DNA of 54,751 nt from CAZSBB01 sp964605235 (lineage in GTDB: Bacteria > Planctomycetota > Phycisphaerae > Phycisphaerales > Phycisphaeraceae). Of the stretch, positions 23,349 through 31,663 are shown piece by piece (within the stretch, counting starts at the first letter, position 1; each line of letters begins with the position of its first letter). The DNA is taken from the NCBI GenBank assembly GCA_964605235.1, contig CAZSBB010000043.1:1-54751 (forward strand), in the 5' to 3' direction. The translations under genes were made by a program, and so were the position numbers. The notes below the pieces were generated by a model. That model searched no databases. It was not told the DNA's origin and worked only from the letters and a program-made list of their open reading frames with translations.

Positions 23349-25235
23349 ATGTTGCACCGGGTTGTGGAATCGCGCCGGCGGCGCTTGTCTGTGACCTTCC
23401 TGCTGGGCTCAGGTTTGCTGCTGACCACGCTGGCGCTGCCCGCCTGCACCGGCAAAACCGAGCGGCCGCCGGCTGCGCCGCCTCCGCCGACCTTCACCGG
23501 ACCGGCTTATCTCCACGGCACTGTCGGCTCCATGGCGCGGCTGCAGGGGTTTGAGCCCATCCTCGTCTCCGGGTACGGCCTGGTCGTCGACCTGCAGGGC
23601 ACCGGCAGCTCGGAAGTCCCCGCCCGGCTGCGGCAACGGCTCATCAATGAAATGGCGCGCCGCGGCGCCGGCAGCGCCATCCACGGCGGACGGGAGTACA
23701 CCCCCGCACGCCTGCTCGACAGCATGAACACCGCGGTGGTCGCGGTCGAAGGTTTGATCCCCCCCGGCGCGACCCGGGGCATGCGCTTTGACGTGCTGGT
23801 CAGTGCCCTCCCGCAGACGCAGACCACCAGTCTCGCCAACGGACGCTTGTGGACCGTGGAACTGGCGGTCGATGGCTTGTCGCTGGATTTCCGCCGCCCG
23901 TTCGGCGCCGCCCATGGGCCGATTTATCTGCCGCCGATCTCGGCGGACGTGACCGGGCGACAGCGTTACGACCAGGCGCGGCAGGCTTTGATCGTCGCCG
24001 GCGGCGTGGTCAATCGTGACGCCCCCCTGCAGTTGGTGCTCAACCAGCCCAGCTGGTCGCGCAGCCGCCAGATTGCCGACCGCATCAACGAGAAGTTTCG
24101 CCGCGGCCCCGGCGATGTCGTCGACACCGCCAACGCCAAGACCGACCTGCTCATCGAACTGAGCATTCCCCGCCGCTTTGCCTATCAGCCCCAGCGCCTG
24201 CTGGGTTTGATTCAATACCTCTACGTGCAGCGCGGCTTCAACTTCGAGGAAGAGCAAGCCCGCCGGCTGGTGAATGTGCTGGTCCAGGATGTCACCCAGG
24301 CCAACGCCGTCACCCATGCCTGGGAAGCGCTCGGCCGCACGATTTTGCCGGTGATTCGCCCGTACTACGAGCATGAGAACCTGAGCGTGCGTCTGGCGGC
24401 GATCGAAGCCGGCGCCCACCTGGGCGACGCCCTGGTCGTCGAGCACCTGCGCCATGTCGCCGGCCTGCCCGACCCCGCCGTGCGCCGCCACGCCGCCGCT
24501 CTGGTGGCGAGCCTGCCCAGCGATCTGAGCGCCATGGAAGTCGTTCGCCGCCTGCTCAACGACCCCGAGCAGGCCGTGCGGCTGCAGGCGTATGACTCGC
24601 TCTCGCGGATCAATGACCCGAACCTGCTGCAGCGGGTCGCCATGGGCAAGGGCACGGACGAGGATTTCCTGCTCGATGTGGTGGACGTGCAGCGCCCGAT
24701 GCTGCTGGTCACGCATCAGGATCGCCCGCGCGTCGTGGTGTTCAACGGTTACCTGGGCTTCAAAACGCCCTTGATCGCCAACCTGCTCGACGGGCAATTG
24801 CTGCTCAAAGCCATGGCGCCCCAGGAGCCGGTCGAGGTGTACTACCGCGGCCCGCAGGACGCCGAGGGCCGCGAGTTCAAGCTGGCGCCGACGGTCGCCA
24901 ATCTGGTCTTTCTGCTCGGCCACGCGCCCAATGCCGTCGATCCCACCCCGGGGCTGGGGTTGCCCTTTGGCGCGGTGGTCCAGGTCCTCAAGGATTTACA
25001 TGACCAGGGTCGCCTCGAACAGCCGCTGCTGCTGCAGCAAAGCGAATTGGCGCGGCAAATCACCAGCGCCCGGGAACGCGAAGGTCGACCCGAACGGCCG
25101 GAGCTGGGGGAAATGACCGGCCCCAGGGAGGGGGCTGCCCGCCCGGACTCCGATGCCGACGCCGCACCCGCCCCGGCGCCAAATGATTCTGTGAACAATG
25201 ATCGTTCCGGCTTGAAGGCGTTGCCGACCCCATGA
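23349..25235 (+). CDS. FlgI-like (P-ring) domain lipoprotein with HEAT-type repeats
   Basis: A 628-residue exported protein. The signal ends at LALPAC, an acceptable but imperfect lipobox (Cys33). Residues about 55-270 resemble flagellar P-ring protein FlgI: GFEPILVSGYGLVVDLQGTGS, NTAVVAVEGLIPPGATRGMRFDVLVSAL and SLANGRLWTVEL mirror its conserved blocks. Residues about 335-435 are HEAT-like helical repeats (LSVRLAAIEAGAHLGD, PAVRRHAAALVASLPSD, QAVRLQAYDSLSRIND). The C-terminus is acidic and Pro/Ala-rich. GGAG 8 bp before the ATG supports the start. No flagellar genes are near, so a flagellar role is unlikely; perhaps it forms an envelope ring or scaffold. The 18-residue basic N-terminus is unusually long for a signal peptide. 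Confidence 0.72.
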   Translation: MLHRVVESRRRRLSVTFLLGSGLLLTTLALPACTGKTERPPAAPPPPTFTGPAYLHGTVGSMARLQGFEPILVSGYGLVVDLQGTGSSEVPARLRQRLINEMARRGAGSAIHGGREYTPARLLDSMNTAVVAVEGLIPPGATRGMRFDVLVSALPQTQTTSLANGRLWTVELAVDGLSLDFRRPFGAAHGPIYLPPISADVTGRQRYDQARQALIVAGGVVNRDAPLQLVLNQPSWSRSRQIADRINEKFRRGPGDVVDTANAKTDLLIELSIPRRFAYQPQRLLGLIQYLYVQRGFNFEEEQARRLVNVLVQDVTQANAVTHAWEALGRTILPVIRPYYEHENLSVRLAAIEAGAHLGDALVVEHLRHVAGLPDPAVRRHAAALVASLPSDLSAMEVVRRLLNDPEQAVRLQAYDSLSRINDPNLLQRVAMGKGTDEDFLLDVVDVQRPMLLVTHQDRPRVVVFNGYLGFKTPLIANLLDGQLLLKAMAPQEPVEVYYRGPQDAEGREFKLAPTVANLVFLLGHAPNAVDPTPGLGLPFGAVVQVLKDLHDQGRLEQPLLLQQSELARQITSAREREGRPERPELGEMTGPREGAARPDSDADAAPAPAPNDSVNNDRSGLKALPTP

Positions 25236-25241
25236 TATGCT
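25212..25241 (+). promoter_or_regulatory. Candidate smc promoter
   Basis: TTGAAG at 25212-25217 and TATGCT at 25236-25241 are 18 bp apart, matching the sigma-70 consensus at four of six and four of six positions. The element overlaps the stop of the preceding gene and lies about 115 bp before the smc ATG, so smc can be transcribed independently. Confidence 0.4.
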
Positions 25242-25356
25242 GTCGCCTCAGACAGCGCGGCGAGCATTGTTCGCATGGACGCCTCCGCGCTGCTCTGCCC
25301 CCCGGCAGGCTGCCGCGGCGGGGTTTCCTGACTGCACGACAGGAGGTCGAAATCTG

Positions 25357-28300
25357 ATGCGTCTGGCTAAGCTCACCCTCGCTGGCTTCAAATCCTTCGC
25401 CGATAAAACCGAAATCCGCTTCGACGCCCCCATCACCGGCATCGTCGGGCCCAACGGCTGCGGCAAAAGCAACGTCGTCGACGCCATCAAGTGGGTTCTG
25501 GGCGAGCAATCCGCCAAGAGCCTCCGCGGCGGCGCCATGATGGACGTCATCTTCAACGGCTCGTCCACCCGCAAACCCTCGGGCATGGCGAGCGTCACCC
25601 TCACCTTCGACAACCCCGCCAACCCCGATGGCAAACGCCACCTGCCGCTGGATTTCGACCAGGTCGCCGTCACCCGCCAGCTCTTCCGCGATGGTTCGAG
25701 CGAGTATCTCATCAACGGCAAACGCTGCCGGCTGCGCGACGTCCGCGAACTCTTCCTCGACACCGGCGTGGGCACCGATGCCTATTCCATCATCGAGCAG
25801 GGCAAAGTCGATGTGATGCTCCAGTCCAACGCTCAGGAGCGCCGCGAAATCTTCGAGGAAGCCGCCGGCATCAGCCGGTTCAAAGCCCGCAAGAAGGAAG
25901 CCATCCGCAAGCTCGAACGCACCGAGCAGAATCTCGGCCTCTCCCAGCAGCGGCTCGAGGAAGTCGAACGCCGCATCCGCAGCGTCAAGATTCAGGCGAC
26001 CAAAGCCCGCAACTATCAGGAATACGCCGCCACCCTGCGCGACCTGCAACTGACCCACGTGCTGGCGGACTACCACCGTCTGCAGCAGCAGCTCCAGCAG
26101 GCGATCGAGCAGCGCGCCCAGGCGGAAGCCGACCACACCGCCGCCCTGCGCCATCTGCAGGAGCAGGAGCAGCAGCTCGCCGACGCCCAGCTCGCCCGTG
26201 AGTCGATCGCCAGCCATCAGAAAAAGCTCGAGCACGACAAGCTCGCCCAGCAGGCTGCCCGCCAGCAGGCCGAGCAGCGGCAGAAGTTCGCCCAGACCAC
26301 GCTCGACGATCTGCTCAACCAGATCGAACGCGACGGCAACCGGCTGCAGGAACTCGCCCAGCGGGCCGGCCAGCTCGATCACGATCATGAGGAACTGCTC
26401 GCCGCCACCGAGCAATTCCGCGAAAATCAGCAGGACGCCGAGCGCCGGCTCACCGAAGCCCAGGACAGCCATCGCGCTCTGCAGCATCAGCACAACGAAC
26501 GCCGCAGCACGCTCGAGGACGAGAAGGCGGGCATCCTGAGCCTCATGCGGCGAACCACGCAATTGCACAATGAAATCAAATCGCTCGAGCAATTCGAACG
26601 TCGGCTCACCGGCGAACGCGAAAAGCTCGACAGCCGCGCCGGACAGGTCGCCAGCGAACTCGAACGCCTGCTGACCCTGCGCGATGAAGCCCGCGAAAAG
26701 CTCGGCGTCGCCCAGTCGCTCATCACCGCCGAGACCAGCAAAGTCGAACAGCTCACCGCCGAAGCCAGCAAGCTCGGGCAGCGCCAGAAGGAACTGACCC
26801 GCGCGCTGGCGACCGCCAAGGAGCAGCGCTCGGGTCTGGATTCCCGCCGCGCTCTGCTGCAGGAGATGCAGGACAAGTTTGAAGGTCTGGCGGACCCCAT
26901 CAAGGCGGTGCTCGCCCGCAAAGCCGCCGGCGCCAAGGATGCCAGGGGAGCTGCTTCTGGCGGGGGTGTGTTCAACTTCATCGTCGGCGTGCTCGCCGAG
27001 CAATTGGAAGCCGACATCGCCGACGCCCCGCTGGTGGAAGCCGCGCTGGGTGAATTGCAGCAGGCGCTGGTGATCGAACGCCTAAGCGATCTGACCGACA
27101 CCGACGCCGGCCGGGAAGCCCGCGAAGCCCTCGCCGGGCGCGTCACCTTCCTCGCCGTCGACAGCTATGGCGCTCCGCTCTCGCATCAGCCGCAGTCGAT
27201 CGCCTGTCCGATGACCACCGTGGCGGAGCTGGTGCGTTGTCCCGACGCCCTGTCCCCCCTGGTGCAGCGTCTGCTGGGCCGCACGCTGGTGGTGGGCGAT
27301 CTCGCCGCCGCCCGCCGCATGCAGCAGACGTTGCCCGCCGGATATCGCTTCGTCACTCGGCAAGGCGAATTGCTCGAAGCCGACGGCCGGGTGTTCGCCG
27401 GCCCATTGACGGTCAAAGCCGGCGGCGGCATGATCAGTCGGCGCAGCGAACTGCATCAGCTCCATGAACAGTTGCAGGCGCTCAACACACGCATCCAGGC
27501 GGACCAGCAGGAACTGGCGCAGCTCGACGATCGCGCCAGCCATCTCGAAAAGCTCGCCCAGGAACTTCGCCGCGCCATCAGCGACGCCAACACCGTCCGC
27601 ATCGAGCTCAACAGTCGGCTCGAAGCGCTCAACAACCAGATTCGCAATCTCGAACGCGAACAGCCGGTGCTCTCCGCCGAGACGCAGAAGATTCACCAGC
27701 AGATTCACGATGCCGACCAGCAGCGGCGCAGCCATCAGACCGAAGCCCAGCAACTGGAAGCCGACTCCTCCGCCCGCGAAGCCCGCGTGCAGGAGATGAA
27801 CGCCCAGATCAAGGACCTGGAAAAACAGGTCGAAGTCGCCCGCGAAGCCATGACCACCCTGCGCGTGGAATCCGGCAAGCTCTCCGAACAGCTCGCCGCC
27901 GCCCAGCGCCAGGCGCGTCAGGTTGAGATCGCCCGCCACGATGTTCGCCGCCAGCACGACCTCATCAAAACCCAGCTCGAACAGCATCGCCAGCGCATCG
28001 GCGAACTGGAAAGCACCCTCGAACAAGCCAAGCAGCAGGCTCTCCAGGCCCAGAGCCAGATCGACCAGCTCGAGGCTGCGCTGCAGGATGTGTTCGGCAA
28101 ACTCGTCGAAGCCGACGAACAGCTCTCGGCGCTCCGGCATGAACTGCAAACCCAGAAGCAGAAGGTGACCGACGGCGAAACCGCGGTGCATCAGACGCAG
28201 ATGGCGCAGCGCGAAATCGAACTCAAAGCCGAGGCCGTCGTGCAGCGCGCCGCCGAGCAACTGGACCTGGAACTCGCCCCTGCCTACGAGCAGGCGCTGG

Positions 28301-29322
28301 TGCAGCATGCCGCCTTTGTCGCCCAGGCGCAGGCCGGTGCAGAGGTGGAAGTTGACGAAGCCGCCGCGCCCGCCGAGGGTGAAGCTCAAGTCGTCGCCCA
28401 GGCGGAAAGCGAAGCCGTCGCCGCCGCGCCCGTCGCCGATCCCTTTGCTGTGGACTGGTCCACCATTGAAGCGCAGATCAAAGACCTGCGCGACAAGATC
28501 AGCCGGCTGGGCAATGTGAACCTTGACGCCATCGACGAGTTGTCGGAACTCGAAGCCCGGCACGGCGAACTGCAGCAGCAGGTGCAGGACATCGTGCAGG
28601 CCAAAGCCGACCTCGAACAGCTCATCGAGCAGATCAATCTCGATTCCCGCCAGCGTTTCGAGACGACCTTCAACCAGATCAAGGAAAACTTCGCCGGCTC
28701 CTCGGGCATGTTCCGCAAGCTCTTCGGCGGCGGCCGGGCGGATCTGTTCATGGTGCCCGATGAGAACGGCAACGTCGATGTGCTCGAATCCGGCATCGAC
28801 ATCGTCGCCCGCCCCCCCGGCAAGGAACCGCAGTCCATCAGCCTGCTCTCCGGCGGGGAAAAAACCATGACTGCCGTGGCGCTGCTGATGAGCATCTTCC
28901 AGGCCAAGCCCTCGCCGTTCTGCGTGCTTGACGAAGTCGATGCCGCGCTCGACGACGCCAACGTCGAACGCTTCGTGGGCGTGATCCGTGGCTTCCTCGA
29001 TCACAGCCACTTCATCGTCATCACCCACCACAAGCGCACCATGGCGGCCGGCGACATGCTCTACGGCATCACCATGCAGGAGCGCGGCGTGTCCAAGCGC
29101 GTGGCGGTCAACTTCCAGGATGTCAGCGCCGACGGCCGGATCAGCGAAACCGCCATCGCCGCCCAGGACCAGGCCGACCGCGCCCAGGTCCCCGCCGAGC
29201 CGGCGCACCCGAGCATGAAAGAACAGCTCGCCCACATGACCGCCGGCAAACCGCTGGTGCGCATCGACGTGGAACACGAAGCCGCGGCGACGGAAACCCG
29301 CGCCGAGCCGTCGAACAACTGA
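25357..29322 (+). CDS. smc: Chromosome partition/condensin protein SMC
   Basis: A 1321-residue SMC ATPase that compacts and segregates the chromosome with ScpA and ScpB. Walker A is GPNGCGKSN (31-39). Two long coiled coils flank a hinge at about 510-680. The signature LSGGEKTMTA starts at 1164 and Walker B is CVLDEVDAALDD (D1192, E1193). It is longer than the usual 1150-1200 residues, partly because of an Ala/Glu/Val-rich insertion at about 990-1033 (AEVEVDEAAAPAEGEAQVV) where the returning coiled coil nears the C-terminal head, plus a tail of about 65 residues. AGGAGG at 25341-25346 fixes the ATG at 25357. scpA and scpB are not in the window. Confidence 0.96.
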   Translation: MRLAKLTLAGFKSFADKTEIRFDAPITGIVGPNGCGKSNVVDAIKWVLGEQSAKSLRGGAMMDVIFNGSSTRKPSGMASVTLTFDNPANPDGKRHLPLDFDQVAVTRQLFRDGSSEYLINGKRCRLRDVRELFLDTGVGTDAYSIIEQGKVDVMLQSNAQERREIFEEAAGISRFKARKKEAIRKLERTEQNLGLSQQRLEEVERRIRSVKIQATKARNYQEYAATLRDLQLTHVLADYHRLQQQLQQAIEQRAQAEADHTAALRHLQEQEQQLADAQLARESIASHQKKLEHDKLAQQAARQQAEQRQKFAQTTLDDLLNQIERDGNRLQELAQRAGQLDHDHEELLAATEQFRENQQDAERRLTEAQDSHRALQHQHNERRSTLEDEKAGILSLMRRTTQLHNEIKSLEQFERRLTGEREKLDSRAGQVASELERLLTLRDEAREKLGVAQSLITAETSKVEQLTAEASKLGQRQKELTRALATAKEQRSGLDSRRALLQEMQDKFEGLADPIKAVLARKAAGAKDARGAASGGGVFNFIVGVLAEQLEADIADAPLVEAALGELQQALVIERLSDLTDTDAGREAREALAGRVTFLAVDSYGAPLSHQPQSIACPMTTVAELVRCPDALSPLVQRLLGRTLVVGDLAAARRMQQTLPAGYRFVTRQGELLEADGRVFAGPLTVKAGGGMISRRSELHQLHEQLQALNTRIQADQQELAQLDDRASHLEKLAQELRRAISDANTVRIELNSRLEALNNQIRNLEREQPVLSAETQKIHQQIHDADQQRRSHQTEAQQLEADSSAREARVQEMNAQIKDLEKQVEVAREAMTTLRVESGKLSEQLAAAQRQARQVEIARHDVRRQHDLIKTQLEQHRQRIGELESTLEQAKQQALQAQSQIDQLEAALQDVFGKLVEADEQLSALRHELQTQKQKVTDGETAVHQTQMAQREIELKAEAVVQRAAEQLDLELAPAYEQALVQHAAFVAQAQAGAEVEVDEAAAPAEGEAQVVAQAESEAVAAAPVADPFAVDWSTIEAQIKDLRDKISRLGNVNLDAIDELSELEARHGELQQQVQDIVQAKADLEQLIEQINLDSRQRFETTFNQIKENFAGSSGMFRKLFGGGRADLFMVPDENGNVDVLESGIDIVARPPGKEPQSISLLSGGEKTMTAVALLMSIFQAKPSPFCVLDEVDAALDDANVERFVGVIRGFLDHSHFIVITHHKRTMAAGDMLYGITMQERGVSKRVAVNFQDVSADGRISETAIAAQDQADRAQVPAEPAHPSMKEQLAHMTAGKPLVRIDVEHEAAATETRAEPSNN

Positions 29323-29334
29323 GCGACAACCGAC

Positions 29335-29501
29335 AACGAGCCGCAAGCGTGAGCGACGGCACCGGGCGTTTGTGCATCATTGACCTGCCGACCTCGCCCA
29401 GCAGCGTTTGCACGACAACATCCATCCCCATGCTGAGCGAGCAAACCACAGCGTGAGGGCGTTCATCCGCCCGGTGCCGTCGCTGACGCTTCCGGCTCGT
29501 T
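29335..29501. repeat. Family A hairpin repeat, copy with enlarged loop
   Basis: Arms aacgagccgcaagcgtgagc (from 29335) and cgctgacgcttccggctcgt (to 29500) are inverted. At about 167 bp it is longer than the 114-116 bp standard, so the middle has probably gained sequence. It lies between the convergent smc and DUF4159 genes and may end both transcripts. Confidence 0.82.
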
Positions 29502-29525
29502 GTGCCGCGCCCGTCTCCGGGGGCT

Positions 29526-30206
29526 TCACCGCGTCAGCACATACGCCAGAATGTTGATGTTGATCAGGTGGGCGTCCTGCAATTCATTGCCGCCGCAGCA
29601 GCAGCATTCGCCCCCGGCGTTGCCCGTGTCATTGACCCCGACGGGGGTGAAGATGCCCACCAGCTTGCCGTCGAGTTCCAGCCCTTGCAGCGCCTCGGGG
29701 GCCGGCCCCTTTTTCGACCGCACGCCGTCCAGGTCGAACACCGTGTGAAAAACCGGATGGTCCGCCTTGAGGGTGCGATAGCGCAGCTTGGGCGCCGCCT
29801 GCTTGAGCGCCTGCTGCATGCTCTGCGCCCAGCGTTCGTCCGAACAGCCGGCGGACGCGAGCAGAAAGCCGCCTTGCCGCAGGTAATCGCGCAGGGCTTG
29901 CACCTCGGCGTCGCTGAGTTTGAAAGACCCTTCGCCGGTCATGATGCAGAAGGGCAAAGCGCGCAGATCGCTGACTCCCAGCACCGCGGTTTCAAACGTG
30001 CGCTGCACCGGCAGGTTGGTGCGCCGGGCGGCTTCCTCCAGAAAGCCGGCGGCAAAGCATTCACCGGTCTTGCCCTTGGCGTAGGTCAGCATGACGACCT
30101 TCACCGACGCCGGAGCCGTGGGCGTCTGCTCTGCCTGGCCGACGGAGAGCCAGCTCCCCGCGAGCAGCAAGGCCAGCAGCGGTAATCCGACACAGCATCG
30201 CTTCAT
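29526..30206 (-). CDS. DUF4159 family exported protein
   Basis: A 226-residue protein with an N-terminal signal peptide (KRCCVGLPLLALLLAGSWLSVGQA). The mature part has the glutamine-amidotransferase-like pattern of DUF4159: LSDAEVQALRDYLRQGGFLL, followed by AGCSDERWAQSMQQAL and HPVFHTVFDLDG. It is the last gene of a four-gene operon with von Willebrand A proteins, the usual setting for this family in planctomycetes. Three Met codons are in tandem (30212, 30209, 30206); GGGAGG is best spaced for 30206, while ATG 30212 overlaps the upstream stop as ATGA. A cysteine cluster (GECCCCGG, near residue 200) is unusual and could bind metal. Biochemical function is unknown. Confidence 0.78.
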   Translation of the reverse strand: MKRCCVGLPLLALLLAGSWLSVGQAEQTPTAPASVKVVMLTYAKGKTGECFAAGFLEEAARRTNLPVQRTFETAVLGVSDLRALPFCIMTGEGSFKLSDAEVQALRDYLRQGGFLLASAGCSDERWAQSMQQALKQAAPKLRYRTLKADHPVFHTVFDLDGVRSKKGPAPEALQGLELDGKLVGIFTPVGVNDTGNAGGECCCCGGNELQDAHLININILAYVLTR

Positions 30207-30208
30207 CA

Positions 30209-31663
30209 TCATTCCTCCCGCGCCAGCGCCTGAAAGTAAGCGCCGATCAACTGACGGTAATGGGCGGGCAGTTCGGTCATGGGCAGTTCAGTTTGGCCCT
30301 GTTCACGCTCGGCTGCAACTGTGTCCTGCCGGGGCGCACCGCGCGGCGTGGGCGTGACCAGCGGCGCAGACGCTTCAGCACCGGGCTGACGCGCCAGCGC
30401 GCCCGCGCCGCCGCTGCCTGCTCCACGTCGCCACGCCCGCAGGTCATGGGCCGCCGCTTCCGCCAGATGTCGCGCCCAGCGCGCCGTCTGGGCGACACCC
30501 GCCAGCCCCTCGCGTTGCTCCGGCTCCGGAGTGGTTTGGCTCAGCGCCCAGGTTCCACCGCCATCGGACGCCGCCGCGCCCTCGGGTGCATTACCATCGC
30601 TGACGCCGGTCAGCGCGTCGAGTGCTTCGCTGCGGGCGGCGCTTAGGCTGTTGATGTCGGTGCTGGCGGGGGCCTGGGCGCCTTCCCGCGCCGCCTGGAG
30701 GAGTTGACGCAGGCGGTCTTCCACCTGTCGTCGCGCCGCTCGGTCGGTAGTGGCGGAATGGGCGATGCGCGTCAGTTCCTCCGCGGTCGGCTCTCGCGCT
30801 CGGGATGGGTTGGCATCGGTGTGCTGCGGGAAGCCCGGCTCAATGGTCAGCCACGCGCTGCGCCCATGCGGCGTTTCAATGCGGAAACCTAGCGGGCTGT
30901 CCAGTTGCGTGAGCTGGCGGGAGAACCAGCCGACGCGGATTTCATCCAGGCGCCAGCGCCGGCCGTCTGCGCCGAATTCCACCATTTCCACCCAGGCCGG
31001 GTGCTGGCCGGTGGTCTGCACGGTCAGCATGACGTCGTCGCCCAGCAGCGGTGTCGAGGGCGACCAGCTCACCTGCACCTGGGTCAAGCCGAAGGGTGCA
31101 ATGTCCGCCCACGGATCCACCAGCCGCGCCAGGCCGATCATCACCAGACGCGGCTGCGCCGCCGACAGCAGTGCGAGCACGCCCAGGCTCGCCCCCAGCA
31201 AAACCATCTGGTCCAGCGCCGGCAAGCGCGCGGGCTGCAGCGCCGCACGATGTCGCGTGAGCAACTCGCCACCCCGCGCCACCGCGCGCTGTTGCAACTG
31301 GCGGCGCAAAGGCGCGTCGTGGGGCTGGGCCTCGGCAGCAAAATGCACAGGATTGCGCAGCTCATCGTGACGCAGCGCCAGCGTCGTCTGCGCGCGGTCG
31401 GCGGCGGCCTGCAGGGCGGCATGGTCCAGCGGCAGGCGGCGCACAAACTGGCGCAGCAGTCCCAGCAGCAGCGACGCGCCCAGCGCCAGCCACGCCAGTC
31501 GAACCACCGGCGGGAGCGGATACACCGCATCCAGCAATAACTCGGCGATCAGCAGGATCGTCAGCAGACGCAGCCCGCGCAGCAGCCGCGTGCGCGCCGC
31601 CATGCGCTGCGCCATCTGCTGGGCGCGCTGCAGGGGCAGCAGTTCCGTGGGCAGCGGGTTCAT
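30209..31663 (-). CDS. Membrane protein of the vWA/BatA operon (DUF4175-like position)
   Basis: A 484-residue protein. Two N-terminal membrane spans (about 30-50 and 55-72) are followed by an amphipathic helical segment and a third hydrophobic stretch (MVLLGASLGVLALLSAA). A large extracytoplasmic part then contains a beta-rich region (VSWSPSTPLLGDDVMLTVQT) and an Ala/Gln/Glu-rich helical C-terminus. In comparable planctomycete operons this position is held by DUF4175-like proteins; the assignment here is by position and topology only. The ATG at 31663 overlaps the upstream stop as ATGA, excluding the longer reading from 31825. Confidence 0.72.
   Translation of the reverse strand: MNPLPTELLPLQRAQQMAQRMAARTRLLRGLRLLTILLIAELLLDAVYPLPPVVRLAWLALGASLLLGLLRQFVRRLPLDHAALQAAADRAQTTLALRHDELRNPVHFAAEAQPHDAPLRRQLQQRAVARGGELLTRHRAALQPARLPALDQMVLLGASLGVLALLSAAQPRLVMIGLARLVDPWADIAPFGLTQVQVSWSPSTPLLGDDVMLTVQTTGQHPAWVEMVEFGADGRRWRLDEIRVGWFSRQLTQLDSPLGFRIETPHGRSAWLTIEPGFPQHTDANPSRAREPTAEELTRIAHSATTDRAARRQVEDRLRQLLQAAREGAQAPASTDINSLSAARSEALDALTGVSDGNAPEGAAASDGGGTWALSQTTPEPEQREGLAGVAQTARWARHLAEAAAHDLRAWRRGAGSGGAGALARQPGAEASAPLVTPTPRGAPRQDTVAAEREQGQTELPMTELPAHYRQLIGAYFQALAREE

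Noticed and set aside
25237..25356. Longer SMC start
   Set aside because: SMC proteins start at the MRLAKLTLAGFKSF-like segment, and AGGAGG is placed for the ATG at 25357.
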